A stretch of DNA of 64,000 bases, taken from assembly GCF_009709675.1 (NCBI RefSeq), contig NZ_WMLB01000033.1, forward strand, positions 124,001-188,000, given 5' to 3'. The position numbers and the translations under genes were made by a program. This document shows, piece by piece, positions 16,253-27,285 of the stretch; position 1 is the first letter of the stretch, and the number at the start of each line of letters is the position of its first letter. The notes under the pieces are model-generated. The model made no database searches. It was not told where the DNA came from and worked only from the letters and a program-made list of their open reading frames with translations. The stretch is from Agromyces bracchium (GTDB lineage: Bacteria > Actinomycetota > Actinomycetes > Actinomycetales > Microbacteriaceae).

Positions 16253-17982
16253 CCTCACTGAATGCGCGTCTCACGTACCTGCGATTCTTGCCCCCGCAGA
16301 TGGTTGTTGGCAAGTTGCGTCAGGCGCTCTATCGACGGTTCCTGCTGCGTGGACGGTTTGCACGTGCGCGGTCGACTGCTGCGGGTGCTCGGTGGCGAAG
16401 TGACAGATCCTTGCTCGCTGTTGCCCACGCATACGAAGCACAGGGGGACCGTCTTGCCCAACCGAGCGAGTCGCTCGATCGCGGCGTATTTGTCTCCAAC
16501 GGCGTACAGCACGATTTCGGGAGCATCGAAGCGATGCGCTGGGGTGTCGTGACACGTGGTGCTCCTGATCGCTCTCGGTGGGAGCACGACTTCGCCTTCT
16601 TTGCGTATTCGCTGCCCGTGGTGAGGTCAGAAGGGTGGCGAGGTGCGAGAACTATCGCCCGAATGCTTCAGGTTCTCGAGAATTGTGCAACTCAAGACCA
16701 ATCGGAACTCCGGATGTTCCACTGGAGCCCGATTGCCTTGTCGTCGAGGATTCTCAACCTCGCAACTTCCCTCGCGATTGCATCCGAGGTAGACGGGGAT
16801 CAGGATGATGAGGCTGCGGCTGTTATCTCGCGCCATATTTGGCTGTGCGACCAGATTCTTCAACGCACGGTCGAACGATATCTAGGGTATAACCACGCGG
16901 CGTTCGGCGAAGTCGCGCTGTTTGTAGCAGCGCTGTTGTTCTCTGATCAATCGCGCGCCAAACGGCAGTTGTCTCGCGCGCTGCACGTTCTGGACGCGGG
17001 CACGCTGGCGGATGGAATGTGGTCGGAGCGGTCGACGACCTACCACGTCCACATGCTCTTACTTTGTCGTGCGCTTCGTGCGAGTGGTGTCGCAGAAGGC
17101 TCTCACGCCGCGGTCCTGGATGACCTTTCTGCACGCATGGAGGAGGCCTTGCTCTGTATAGTCCACCCAGATGGGGAGATCGCCACCTTCAACGACGCGG
17201 CGATTGACGATGCAGTGAAGCCGTCAGCGGTCGGATGGACGCCGGTGGACGGGGAGCAAACCCGTCTCTTGGCTGAAGCCGGCTATGCGCGCCTAGCCGG
17301 CGGCAATTGGAGCGTGCTGATGGACGCCGGCCCGATGGGCCCAAATGCGGTCATCGGGCATGGTCACGCGGACTTTCTTTCGGTCGAGGTTTGCTTGAGT
17401 GGCCGTCGGCTCGTCGTGGATCCCGGCGTCGCGTCGATCTCGGCTGGTCCTGCGCGCGCTTGGACCCGTTCCGCGGGTTCTCATAATGGTCCAACGTTCG
17501 TAGGCCTCGAACCAGCCGAGTTCTTCGGTACATGGCGAGTTGGCCGACGGGGGCGTGCGACCTTCTCGGATTTCCTGAACGGTGGAGGCGCCAAAGTTCT
17601 GGCTTCGGGTGACTGCGACGGCTATGAGCCGTGGAATGCGACAGTCAAGCGAACGGTGAGCATCGAAGGCGGACACATGGCGATTGAGGACTGTTGGGAG
17701 GGTGGAGTGGCGCTTGAACCGAGAAGCTCGTTCATCATCGCAGCGGAGTGGGAGGTCGAGATACTCGACAGCGGACTTCTTCGGCTGACTTGTTCAGACG
17801 AACTGGAGGCTCTGGTGGAGTTGGAGCATGGGCGGATTGTCTCTGTCAACCCGGGTCAGTACTTCCCGAGTGGCCCCATGTCGCCGAAGATGGGCACGAT
17901 TTGTTCGATCGAGCCCGACGGTGATGGGGTCGCCAGGACACGATGGACATGGAGCCCGAGTGACCTGGTGTCCCTCAGCTGA
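16249..17982 (+). CDS. Heparinase II/III-like protein
   Basis: 577 residues. The N-terminal two thirds is an (alpha/alpha)-toroid-like helical region (YNHAAFGEVALFVAALL, WSERSTTYHVHMLLLCRAL). The C-terminal beta-sandwich has the family signature GHGHADFLSVEV, LVVDPG and RSAGSHNGP, where His and Tyr/His residues support beta-elimination of uronic-acid polysaccharides. Relatives are common inside exopolysaccharide clusters, where they may trim or release polymer. The TTG at 16249 overlaps the flippase TGA (TTGA); an ATG at 16192 would need a 61-base overlap. No signal peptide is evident, which is odd for a polymer lyase. Confidence 0.85.
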   Translation: MTSLNARLTYLRFLPPQMVVGKLRQALYRRFLLRGRFARARSTAAGARWRSDRSLLAVAHAYEAQGDRLAQPSESLDRGVFVSNGVQHDFGSIEAMRWGVVTRGAPDRSRWEHDFAFFAYSLPVVRSEGWRGARTIARMLQVLENCATQDQSELRMFHWSPIALSSRILNLATSLAIASEVDGDQDDEAAAVISRHIWLCDQILQRTVERYLGYNHAAFGEVALFVAALLFSDQSRAKRQLSRALHVLDAGTLADGMWSERSTTYHVHMLLLCRALRASGVAEGSHAAVLDDLSARMEEALLCIVHPDGEIATFNDAAIDDAVKPSAVGWTPVDGEQTRLLAEAGYARLAGGNWSVLMDAGPMGPNAVIGHGHADFLSVEVCLSGRRLVVDPGVASISAGPARAWTRSAGSHNGPTFVGLEPAEFFGTWRVGRRGRATFSDFLNGGGAKVLASGDCDGYEPWNATVKRTVSIEGGHMAIEDCWEGGVALEPRSSFIIAAEWEVEILDSGLLRLTCSDELEALVELEHGRIVSVNPGQYFPSGPMSPKMGTICSIEPDGDGVARTRWTWSPSDLVSLS

Positions 17983-17997
17983 GCAATTGGATATCTG

Positions 17998-18054
17998 ATG
18001 TCTAGGCTCGCGCCAAGAGTTCGTCCTGTGATTAAACGGGTCGTGGCTAGGTGA
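17998..18054 (+). CDS. Possible 18-residue leader peptide before the polymerase gene
   Basis: A tiny frame (ATG at 17998, TGA at 18052-18054) encodes a basic peptide rich in Arg, Val and Pro. Its stop overlaps the GTG of the polymerase gene (GTGA), the same coupling geometry as the rest of the operon. A GGA lies eight bases upstream of its ATG. It fills the only long gap in the operon and could bring ribosomes to the otherwise poorly served GTG start. Chance occurrence is possible. Confidence 0.3.
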   Translation: MSRLAPRVRPVIKRVVAR

Positions 18055-19292
18055 CCGGCACTGGCCCTTACGCGGCTCGGCGTGGGCCGAAGCGCTCCGT
18101 CGGGCCAAGCTCAGCACCGGACCTGCGACTGGCAGCCTCAGCGCTAGGTCTAGTCATAGTGGCGTCAACGGCGGTCAGTTCATTCTCGGGCTCCATTGGG
18201 GACGCCCTGCTATTGGGTGCCTCTGCTCTCTCGATCACCATATTCTTGACCAGATATCGTCGCATTCGGGGAATCGTCCTTCTTGGGCTGGCCTTCCTCG
18301 TCATGTATGCCATTGGCACAGTCTTCATGCCGTATTCCGAGCAGGGATTTCGGAATACCCTGTCCGCGTTTTCGGGCCTATCTACTCTTGCGTTGTTTGC
18401 GGCGTACGGCAATGAAATGCTTGGGTACCGCGGGTTCCGATTTGCACTGTACGCAATCTGCGCAGTTGGCCTGATCGGGTTAGGTTCCCTCGATCTTCCG
18501 AAGAACATCACGGGCGGTACAGTGCTGTACCTGGTCGCTCTCGTGACAATCTCTATAATTTCGCAAGCGCGGCGCGGGTTCTGGATGTATTCTTCCCTCT
18601 TCGTTGCGACCAGTGTGCTCCTGAGCTTTTGGATGGACTTCCGTGGTCTCCTCGGTTATGCCGCGGTATTTGCGGCGGCTATGGTCGGCGCGCACGTCCT
18701 TCGCCCGCGCGCATACTGGCTCGTAGGAATCGTTGGGTCAGTTGCTATCATTTCGGCGACGCTCTGGTACTTCCTGAACGTGAATCAGAACCAGTTGATT
18801 AACGACATAACTCGGATAGTGTCAGAGACCTCCGGGCGTCGAGCGCTCTCTGGTAGGGATTGGCTTTGGCCCGCCATTCTGTCGGCCGTCGAGTCCAGTC
18901 CGCTAATGGGATTGGGTTCTGGTGCACTCCCGCGCGATATAATGCAAACTGACCTTTCTGCCCACAACTACTATCTTCAACTCTACCTTCAGATTGGGCT
19001 CGTTGGACTAGCGATTCTCACGAGCCTGTTGCTCGTGGTCTGGCGACGTCTAGCATTCGGACGGTCGCCGGCCGTTCAGTTTGGCTCTGCGCTATTCTTA
19101 ATGTTCGTGGCTCACAACTCGACGGAAGTGCTCATGTTCCAGAACGGGTTGATAGCTGCAGTCCCGGCGTGGTGTGCGATTGGCATCGCGATTTCGGTTG
19201 CCATGCACGAGTCGCTGGCAGAATCATCTGGCTTCAGCACTGACCGATCGTCCGTCCGTTCCAGGTCAACAAGGGGTTCACCGAGATGGTAA
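18051..19292 (+). CDS. O-antigen ligase/polymerase-like membrane protein (Wzy-type)
   Basis: 413 residues with about eleven membrane helices and one long outer loop. The loop holds GRDWLWPAILSAVESSPLMG and SAHNYYLQLYLQIGLVGL, the conserved HN-x-Y-L-x(n)-G-x-x-G pattern of the Wzy/O-antigen ligase family. It should polymerise or ligate lipid-linked units outside the membrane. No clear ribosome binding site precedes the GTG, which sits in a GTGA overlap with a possible leader peptide. It overlaps the acyltransferase gene by seven bases. Confidence 0.85.
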   Translation: MTGTGPYAARRGPKRSVGPSSAPDLRLAASALGLVIVASTAVSSFSGSIGDALLLGASALSITIFLTRYRRIRGIVLLGLAFLVMYAIGTVFMPYSEQGFRNTLSAFSGLSTLALFAAYGNEMLGYRGFRFALYAICAVGLIGLGSLDLPKNITGGTVLYLVALVTISIISQARRGFWMYSSLFVATSVLLSFWMDFRGLLGYAAVFAAAMVGAHVLRPRAYWLVGIVGSVAIISATLWYFLNVNQNQLINDITRIVSETSGRRALSGRDWLWPAILSAVESSPLMGLGSGALPRDIMQTDLSAHNYYLQLYLQIGLVGLAILTSLLLVVWRRLAFGRSPAVQFGSALFLMFVAHNSTEVLMFQNGLIAAVPAWCAIGIAISVAMHESLAESSGFSTDRSSVRSRSTRGSPRW

Positions 19293-19837
19293 GAGTTGTT
19301 CACGGACTGTATAAGGCCATGCGGCGATTGCGTGGCTGGTGGTTCGCAGTGTGGATACGTGCTTGGGGCGGGCGCGTCGGTAGGTCATTGGAAATCGAGC
19401 GCGGTGTGAGATTGCGCTGGGCTCCGAATTCCGGAATCCAAATTGGCTCGGATGTATATTTGGGTAATGGTGTGATCATCGATGTTCATCGCACTGGCTT
19501 GCTCTCGATCGGTGATCGGGCGAAGGTCATGCACTACACCATCATTGCCGTTTCGGATTCCGTCGAGATCGGCGAAGATTCGCAGATTGCCGAGTCTTCA
19601 TCCATTCGGGACTCTGATCATGGCATGGCGCTCGGCGCTCCGATGCGGGATCAACTCCTCTCTGCTCCGGTAACCATTGGAAGCGATGTATGGGTCGGTC
19701 GGGGGGTGTGCGTCACTCGTGGTAGTGCTGTCGGAGACGGGGCAGTCATTGGCGCTAATAGTGTCGTTCGCGGCGTCATTCCTGCCCGTTCGGTCGCGGT
19801 TGGCGCTCCGGCCGTTGTGAAGAGGGCACGTAGTTGA
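19286..19837 (+). CDS. Left-handed beta-helix acyltransferase (hexapeptide repeat)
   Basis: 183 residues. Hexapeptide repeats run through most of the protein (IGSDVYLGNGVIIDV, IGEDSQIAESSSI, IGSDVWVGRGVCVT, VGDGAVIGANSVV). The catalytic His lies in DSDHGM, as in WcaF/maltose O-acetyltransferase-type enzymes. It probably O-acetylates a sugar of the repeat unit using acetyl-CoA. AAGGGG lies nine bases before the ATG. Last gene of the EPS operon and of the less GC-rich block. Confidence 0.88.
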   Translation: MVRVVHGLYKAMRRLRGWWFAVWIRAWGGRVGRSLEIERGVRLRWAPNSGIQIGSDVYLGNGVIIDVHRTGLLSIGDRAKVMHYTIIAVSDSVEIGEDSQIAESSSIRDSDHGMALGAPMRDQLLSAPVTIGSDVWVGRGVCVTRGSAVGDGAVIGANSVVRGVIPARSVAVGAPAVVKRARS

Positions 19838-19935
19838 CCGGGCAAAGGTGGTGCATGCACGTCGAACCTGCTGGATGATGGGCGATGGGTTAGGCGGTTC
19901 ATGCTGGTGTCGGTCCTGACAACTACCATTGACGC

Positions 19936-22347
19936 GTGGTTACCGCCCTCTATCGCCGCTACCGGCCCGAGACGTTCGCCGAGATGATCGGCCAGTCGCA
20001 GGTCACCGAGCCGCTCATGACGGCCCTGCGCACCGATCGGGTGAACCACGCGTACCTCTTCTCCGGCCCGCGCGGCTGCGGCAAGACGACGTCGGCGCGC
20101 ATCCTCGCGCGGTGCCTGAACTGCGCCGAGGGGCCGACCGACACGCCCTGCGGAGTCTGCCCGAGCTGCGTCGAGCTGTCGCGCGCGGGCGGCGGGTCGC
20201 TGGACGTGGTCGAGATCGACGCGGCATCCCACAACGGCGTCGACGACGCCCGCGATCTCCGCGAGCGCGCGGTGTTCGCGCCGGCCCGCGACCGCTACAA
20301 GATCTTCATCCTCGACGAGGCGCACATGGTGACGCCGCAGGGCTTCAACGCGCTGCTGAAGCTCGTCGAAGAGCCGCCCGAGCACGTGAAGTTCATCTTC
20401 GCGACCACCGAGCCCGACAAGGTGCTCGGCACCATCCGCTCGCGTACGCACCACTACCCGTTCCGGCTCGTGCCGCCCGCGCCGATGCTCGACTACGTGC
20501 AGAAGCTCTGCGACGAAGAGGGCGTGCAGGTCGAACCCGGCGTGCTCTCGCTCGTCGTTCGCGCCGGCGGCGGCTCGCCCCGAGACACGCTGTCGCTGCT
20601 CGACCAGCTCATCGCCGGGTCCGAAGGGTCGACGGTCGGCTACGAGCGCGCCGTCGCGCTGCTCGGCTACACGCACGGCGCGCTGCTCGACGACGTCGTC
20701 GAGGCGATCGGGGCGGCCGATGCGGCTCGCGCGTTCGCCGCGGCCGACCGCGTGATGCAGACCGGACAGGACCCGCGTCGCTTCGTGGAGGACCTCCTCG
20801 AGCGTCTCCGCGACCTCATCGTCGTCGCCGCGACGACGCCCGAAGCCGCCGCCGCGGTGCTGCGCGGCGTCCCGGCCGACGAACTCGCGCGCATGGCGAC
20901 CCAGGCGTCGGTGTTCGGTGCCGCCGAACTCTCGCGCGTGGCCGACCTCGTGAACCAGACGCTCACCGAGATGACCGGCGCGACCTCGCCGCGACTGCAC
21001 CTCGAGCTCATGCTCGCCCGCGTGCTCGTGCCCTCGAGCGACGAGACCGAGCGCGGCGCGCTCGCACGGGTAGAGCGGCTCGAGCGTCGAGTCGGGGTGA
21101 CGGATGCCTCCGGGCCAGGTGTCGCGCCGACGTCCGCTGCTGCGCCCGCGCCCGTTCCGGCCGCAACCCCCGCCCCCGCCGCGGCAACGCCCGCCCCCGC
21201 CGCGGCGACGCCCGCACCTGCGAAGGCGACGCCGGCAGAGAAGCCTGCATCGGAGCGTCCCGCGCCGTCGTCACCCCCGAAATGGGAGACGCCGAGCACC
21301 GAGCCCGCGAAGACCTCCGAGCCCGTCTCGACGGGTGCCTCCGCCGCGCCGGCCGCCTCGCCCGCGCCTGCTGAGACCGCGGCCGCGACGGCACCCGCTC
21401 GCCCCGTCGGCCCGGTGACCGTCGAACAGATGCGCGACGCCTGGCCCGAGGTGCTCTCGTCGCTCCAGCGCACGAAGCGCAGCGCGTGGATGGTCGCGTT
21501 CACGGCCCAGGTGCTCGAGTACCGCGACGACGACGTGCTCGTGCTCGGCTTCCCGAGCGAGTCCGACATGGGCAGCTTCCGCTCCGGCCCGGCCGGCCAG
21601 AGCGTCGGCGACCTGCTCCGTGCCGCCATCAACGAGGTCCTGGGCGTGCGGGTGAAGTTCCTCGCCCGTGTCGTGTCCGCCGGCGGGGGGGCCGACCGGG
21701 GCTCCGGGGCGCCCGAGCCGTCCGCGCCATCGGCCCGCGACAGTGGTCGCGCCCCGGCCGCCCCGCTGTCCACCCCGTCGGCTGCGGCATCGCGGCCCGA
21801 AGGTCGGGCGGGGGCCGCGGCATCCGAGCCGGTCGCCCCGCCGCCCGGCGCGCGCACCACCAGCAGCCCGGCCGATGCCGCCCCCGTGGCCTCGAGCGGA
21901 CCGGTCGATTCCTGGGCCACCGTCGCCATCCCCACGTCCGACCCGTCGGCAGCCCCGTCCGCGGAGCCGACCGCCGCGGCATCCGCCCCCACGATGCGAT
22001 CGGCCTCGCGAACCGCCGTCGCGGAACGGCCCGCACCGGTCGAGACGTCGCCGGCGCCCGCCTTCGACGACGACGTGCCGCCGCTCGACGACGCCGACGC
22101 CCCCCCGCTCGAGCCCGAGCCCGACGACGCGCCCGGGTCCGAGGCCGACGTGCGCCGGGGGCCGGCAGCGCCGGCGCCGTCCCGTGGCGGCGCGCGGAAG
22201 CCGTCATCCCGCCCCGCCCAAGGCGCGCCCGCCGGCTCGGCCCCGCCAATCCAGCGCTACGGCGAGGCCGTCGTGCGCGACCTGCTCGGCGCCACCTTCC
22301 TCGAAGAGGTCGAGGCGCCGCAGGCCCGATTCGGGGAGCGGGGGTAA
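19936..22347 (+). CDS. dnaX: DNA polymerase III subunits gamma/tau
   Basis: 803 residues. The AAA+ clamp-loader ATPase comes first: Walker A GPRGCGKTT (44-52), a zinc module with Cys at about 63, 72, 75 and 78, Walker B FILDEAH and sensor-1 FATTEPD. A long Pro/Ala/Ser linker contains three 21-base tandem repeats encoding TPAPAAA-type units (21166-21228). A second folded block (about 495-585) and another acidic low-complexity tail follow. It loads the beta clamp at the replication fork. The GTG at 19936 is six bases after a TACCAT -10 (19924-19929), suggesting a leaderless transcript. recR starts three bases after its stop. Confidence 0.96.
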   Translation: MVTALYRRYRPETFAEMIGQSQVTEPLMTALRTDRVNHAYLFSGPRGCGKTTSARILARCLNCAEGPTDTPCGVCPSCVELSRAGGGSLDVVEIDAASHNGVDDARDLRERAVFAPARDRYKIFILDEAHMVTPQGFNALLKLVEEPPEHVKFIFATTEPDKVLGTIRSRTHHYPFRLVPPAPMLDYVQKLCDEEGVQVEPGVLSLVVRAGGGSPRDTLSLLDQLIAGSEGSTVGYERAVALLGYTHGALLDDVVEAIGAADAARAFAAADRVMQTGQDPRRFVEDLLERLRDLIVVAATTPEAAAAVLRGVPADELARMATQASVFGAAELSRVADLVNQTLTEMTGATSPRLHLELMLARVLVPSSDETERGALARVERLERRVGVTDASGPGVAPTSAAAPAPVPAATPAPAAATPAPAAATPAPAKATPAEKPASERPAPSSPPKWETPSTEPAKTSEPVSTGASAAPAASPAPAETAAATAPARPVGPVTVEQMRDAWPEVLSSLQRTKRSAWMVAFTAQVLEYRDDDVLVLGFPSESDMGSFRSGPAGQSVGDLLRAAINEVLGVRVKFLARVVSAGGGADRGSGAPEPSAPSARDSGRAPAAPLSTPSAAASRPEGRAGAAASEPVAPPPGARTTSSPADAAPVASSGPVDSWATVAIPTSDPSAAPSAEPTAAASAPTMRSASRTAVAERPAPVETSPAPAFDDDVPPLDDADAPPLEPEPDDAPGSEADVRRGPAAPAPSRGGARKPSSRPAQGAPAGSAPPIQRYGEAVVRDLLGATFLEEVEAPQARFGERG

Positions 22348-22350
22348 CGC

Positions 22351-22947
22351 GTGTACGAGGGCATCGTCCAGGAGCTCATCGACGAACTCGGCCGCCTTCC
22401 CGGCATCGGGCCGAAGTCGGCGCAGCGCATCGCGTTCCACATCGTGCAGACCGAGCAGTTCGACGTCTCCCGGCTCGCCGAGATCCTCATCGAGGTGCGC
22501 GACAAGGTGAAGTTCTGCGAGATCTGCGGCAACGTCGCCGAGCAGTCGACCTGCTCGATCTGCCGCGACCCCCGCCGCGACCCCAGCCTCATCTGCGTCG
22601 TCGAAGAGGCGAAGGACGTCGTCGCCATCGAACGCACCCGCGAGTTCCGCGGCCTGTACCACGTGCTCGGCGGCGCGATCAGCCCGATCGACGGCATCGG
22701 CCCCGACGAGCTGCGCATCCGCCAGCTCATGCAGCGTCTCGCCGACGGCACCGTCTCCGAGGTCATCATCGCCACCGACCCCAACCTCGAGGGCGAGGCG
22801 ACCGCGACCTACCTCAGCCGCCTGCTCACGACCCTCGAGATCCGCGTCACCCGGCTCGCCTCCGGCCTGCCCGTCGGCGGCGACCTCGAGTACGCCGACG
22901 AGGTCACCCTCGGCCGCGCGTTCGAGGGCCGCCGCGTCGTCGGCTGA
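22351..22947 (+). CDS. recR: Recombination mediator RecR
   Basis: 198 residues, full family length. Helix-hairpin-helix [16 protein letters not shown], a C4 zinc finger ([16 protein letters not shown], about 57-72) and a Toprim domain ([16 protein letters not shown] ... [13 protein letters not shown]) appear in order, with the C-terminal Walker-B-like tail. It loads RecA at gaps with RecF/RecO. GTG start three bases after dnaX, so it is co-transcribed; the ybaB gene that often sits between dnaX and recR in other bacteria is absent here. Confidence 0.97.
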   Translation: MYEGIVQELIDELGRLPGIGPKSAQRIAFHIVQTEQFDVSRLAEILIEVRDKVKFCEICGNVAEQSTCSICRDPRRDPSLICVVEEAKDVVAIERTREFRGLYHVLGGAISPIDGIGPDELRIRQLMQRLADGTVSEVIIATDPNLEGEATATYLSRLLTTLEIRVTRLASGLPVGGDLEYADEVTLGRAFEGRRVVG

Positions 22948-22974
22948 CCACACGGACGCCGTCGGCGCCATCCG

Positions 22975-23003
22975 TTGACGCACGCGCAGCGCGCAAGTAG
23001 AAC
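22975..23003 (+). promoter_or_regulatory. Consensus-like promoter of a leaderless SnoaL-like gene
   Basis: TTGACG (22975-22980) and TAGAAC (22998-23003) are spaced by 17 bp. The start codon at 23011 lies seven bases after the -10 and no Shine-Dalgarno sequence lies between them. Confidence 0.6.
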
Positions 23004-23010
23004 GGACCCC

Positions 23011-23364
23011 ATGAGCGCAGGAACCGACTGGGTCGCCGGCTACGTCCGGGCATGGGAGTCGAACGACGCCGACGACATCGCCGCCCTCTTCACCGACGAG
23101 GCCGTCTACGAGTTCAGCCCCGACGACCCCGACGCGCTCCGCGGCCGCGAGGCGATCATCGCCGGATGGCTCGACTCGCGTGACGAGCCCGGCGACTGGC
23201 ACTTCGACTGGGAGGTGCTCACCGAGACCGACGACCTCGTCGTCGTGCAGGGCCGCACCGACTACCCGGCCGCCAAGCTCTACGACAATCTCTGGGTGAT
23301 CCGCCTCGCCGACGACGGCCGCGCCTCGCGGTTCACCGAGTGGTACATGGAACGCGACCGCTAA
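23011..23364 (+). CDS. SnoaL-like / NTF2-fold protein
   Basis: 117 residues with the small cone-shaped NTF2-like fold pattern: VAGYVRAWESNDADDIAALFTDEAVYEFSP at the N-terminus, then a REAIIAGWLD helix and beta strands ending in the WVIRLADDGRASRFTEWYME motif. Such proteins are isomerases, hydrolases or binding proteins; nothing here identifies a substrate. A good promoter with leaderless spacing precedes the ATG. Its stop overlaps the convergent gene's stop by four bases. Confidence 0.8.
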   Translation: MSAGTDWVAGYVRAWESNDADDIAALFTDEAVYEFSPDDPDALRGREAIIAGWLDSRDEPGDWHFDWEVLTETDDLVVVQGRTDYPAAKLYDNLWVIRLADDGRASRFTEWYMERDR

Positions 23365-23855
23365 CGCAGCACCTCGACGAGCACGACCCAGGCGATCACG
23401 ATCGCCACGACCACCGCGAGGATCGCCCCGGCCGCGATCGCCCCCAGCCCCGCCCCGGTGGAGCCCGCGAGAACGAGGCCCGCGCCGACGAGGTACGCGC
23501 CGACCGGCAGCAGCCCGAGCAGCGACCGCGCGGCCCGCAGGCCCGCCCGGCCGTAGTGCTCCCGGCTCACCGCGCGCATGGCGACGACCTGGAATGCGCC
23601 GGCGACGAGGGCGGCGACGCCGACCTCGAGACCGTACGCGATCGCCGGCTGGCCGGGCACGAGGCCGAGCGCGCTCGCCACCAGCGCGAGCACGAGCGAC
23701 GCGATCGCCGCACCGGCCCTCGCCGGCAGCGCCGCCGACGACATGATCTCGCGGATGTTCACCGACATCGCGACGATGAGCAGCCCGGCCAGGGCCGCCG
23801 TCGCCCCCGCCATCGCGACGTTGAAGTCCGTCCATGCCTCGAGCGCGTCCGCCAT
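23361..23855 (-). CDS. Small membrane protein, function unknown
   Basis: 164 residues with four to five hydrophobic helices (about 12-32, 47-64, 72-92, 110-130, 138-160) and short polar ends. A single N-terminal acidic helix ([14 protein letters not shown]) precedes the first span. I do not recognise the family. A -10-like TACAGT lies six bases upstream of the ATG on this strand (23862-23867), fitting a leaderless message. It converges with the SnoaL-like gene, sharing stop-codon bases. Confidence 0.7.
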   Translation of the reverse strand: MADALEAWTDFNVAMAGATAALAGLLIVAMSVNIREIMSSAALPARAGAAIASLVLALVASALGLVPGQPAIAYGLEVGVAALVAGAFQVVAMRAVSREHYGRAGLRAARSLLGLLPVGAYLVGAGLVLAGSTGAGLGAIAAGAILAVVVAIVIAWVVLVEVLR

Positions 23856-23971
23856 GTCCGCACTGTAGTCCCGCCGTCACATGGCCGGGCGCGTATGCGG
23901 CCCGCCGTATGATGGTCCTTCCGGCGCCGGGTGAACGTTTCCCCGGCCCAGACACCCCCGGGAGCGCCCAC

Positions 23972-25246
<1,275 letters not shown>

Positions 25247-25261
25247 CCCGCTGAGGCAGGG

Positions 25262-25295
25262 CGGATGCCGCGCCGCGCGCGGCAGGCGCCATCCG
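25262..25295. terminator. Strong hairpin between lysC and asd
   Basis: An outer stem CGGAT/ATCCG (25262-25266, 25291-25295) encloses GCCGCGC-CGC-GCGCGGC (25267-25283), a perfect 7-bp stem with a three-base loop. No U-run follows. It may attenuate read-through from lysC into asd or protect the upstream message end. Confidence 0.5.
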
Positions 25296-25387
25296 TCGAC
25301 CGACTGCCGGTTTGCAGGAGAACCCTGCCAATGCAGGACGATCGGCCGCCTCGGGCCCTGCACATCGCGGAATCTCCTGAATACTGA

Positions 25388-26467
<1,080 letters not shown>

Positions 26468-26481
26468 TCCGATTCGTTCCT

Positions 26482-26514
26482 CGAGACCCGGTCGCCCGAG
26501 GCGGCCGGGTCTCG
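26482..26514. terminator. Bidirectional terminator between asd and the MerR-type gene
   Basis: CGAGACCCGG (26482-26491) pairs perfectly with CCGGGTCTCG (26505-26514). Inside, CGCC pairs with GGCG, leaving a three-base loop. The genes on both sides end toward it. Confidence 0.8.
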
Positions 26515-26577
26515 TGCTGTCAGGGGTGACCGTCCTGCGCGGCAGACGCGGGCCGCGGCATCCATCCGCGCCTCCGT

Positions 26578-27198
26578 TCACTGTCCGAGGTCGAGCCGAG
26601 CCGCGACGTCCTGGTGCGCGAGACGGCGGAGCGCCAGGATGACGGGCTCGTACAGCGCGGTGCCGAGCACGGTGTACTCGACGGCGGCGCGGGGCTCCGG
26701 CGGCATCCGCTCGAGGTCGTAGGCCGCGAGTTCGCGGAGCGTTCGCCCGTAGGCGAGCAGGCGTTCGGGGCTGATGGGCAGCCCCGCGTCCTCGGCGGCG
26801 GCCAGCGCGGTCTCGAGCTGCGCCACCGCGGGGAAGCGCGGGTCGTAGACCTGCTCGAGCGCCTCGAGCGCGGCGCGGGCCCGCGGGTACGGGTCGGGAT
26901 CGGCGGCGTCGGCCGCGGTCGTGGTCGGAGGAAGCGCCCCGACCGCTCGTCCGAGCGTCGAGTACAGGTCGTGCCCGGGGTCGTCGACGAGCTCGAGAAT
27001 CGCGCGCGCCTGCTGCACGCTGAGCCCGACGGGCCCGGTGAGCGCCCGGATGAGGCGGAGCCGGCGCACGTGCGAGTCGTCGTAGGTCGCCTGCGTCGCC
27101 GACGTCGCGACGCCCGGGTGCAGGAGCCCCTCGCGGAGGTAGAACTTGATCGTCGCGACGGCGACGCCCGAAGCGTCGGCCAGGCCCGAGATGCGCAT
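26578..27198 (-). CDS. MerR-family transcriptional regulator
   Basis: 206 residues. The winged helix begins at the first codon (MRISGLADASGVAVATIKFYLREGLLHPG), as usual for MerR, with the recognition helix and the TYDDSHVRRLRLIRAL wing. The C-terminal 130 residues are helical without an obvious metal site, so an organic effector is likelier. ATG at 27198 is preferred over an in-frame ATG at 27213 because AAGGAG lies five bases upstream. Divergent from a small membrane protein gene across a region full of inverted repeats. Confidence 0.92.
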   Translation of the reverse strand: MRISGLADASGVAVATIKFYLREGLLHPGVATSATQATYDDSHVRRLRLIRALTGPVGLSVQQARAILELVDDPGHDLYSTLGRAVGALPPTTTAADAADPDPYPRARAALEALEQVYDPRFPAVAQLETALAAAEDAGLPISPERLLAYGRTLRELAAYDLERMPPEPRAAVEYTVLGTALYEPVILALRRLAHQDVAARLDLGQ

Positions 27199-27207
27199 GC
27201 GGACTCC

Positions 27208-27257
27208 TTGCATTGGATAGCAACACTCTCTAATATTGGAGAGTCAAGCTATCCAAT
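27208..27257. promoter_or_regulatory. Nested inverted repeats in the divergent MerR/membrane protein promoter
   Basis: ATTGGATAGC (27212-27221) and GCTATCCAAT (27248-27257) are perfect 10-bp inverted repeats. Nested inside are ACTCTC (27225-27230) and GAGAGT (27239-27244). On the plus strand TTGCAT (27208-27213) and TAATAT (27231-27236) are 17 bp apart. On the minus strand TTGACT (27242-27247) lies 19 bp from TGCTAT, the stretched spacing typical of MerR-controlled promoters. One dimer bound between could serve both genes. Confidence 0.65.
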
Positions 27258-27285
27258 CATGCCACCGGACCCGGAGGGCCGCGCC

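Noticed and set aside
12663-19837. Genomic island with attachment sites
   Set aside because: No integrase, tRNA or flanking direct repeats are found; composition alone does not show site-specific integration.
19838-19935. Possible small RNA (for example SRP RNA) before dnaX
   Set aside because: Only a 10-base palindrome (GTGCATGCAC) is visible; the conserved SRP loop sequences are absent.
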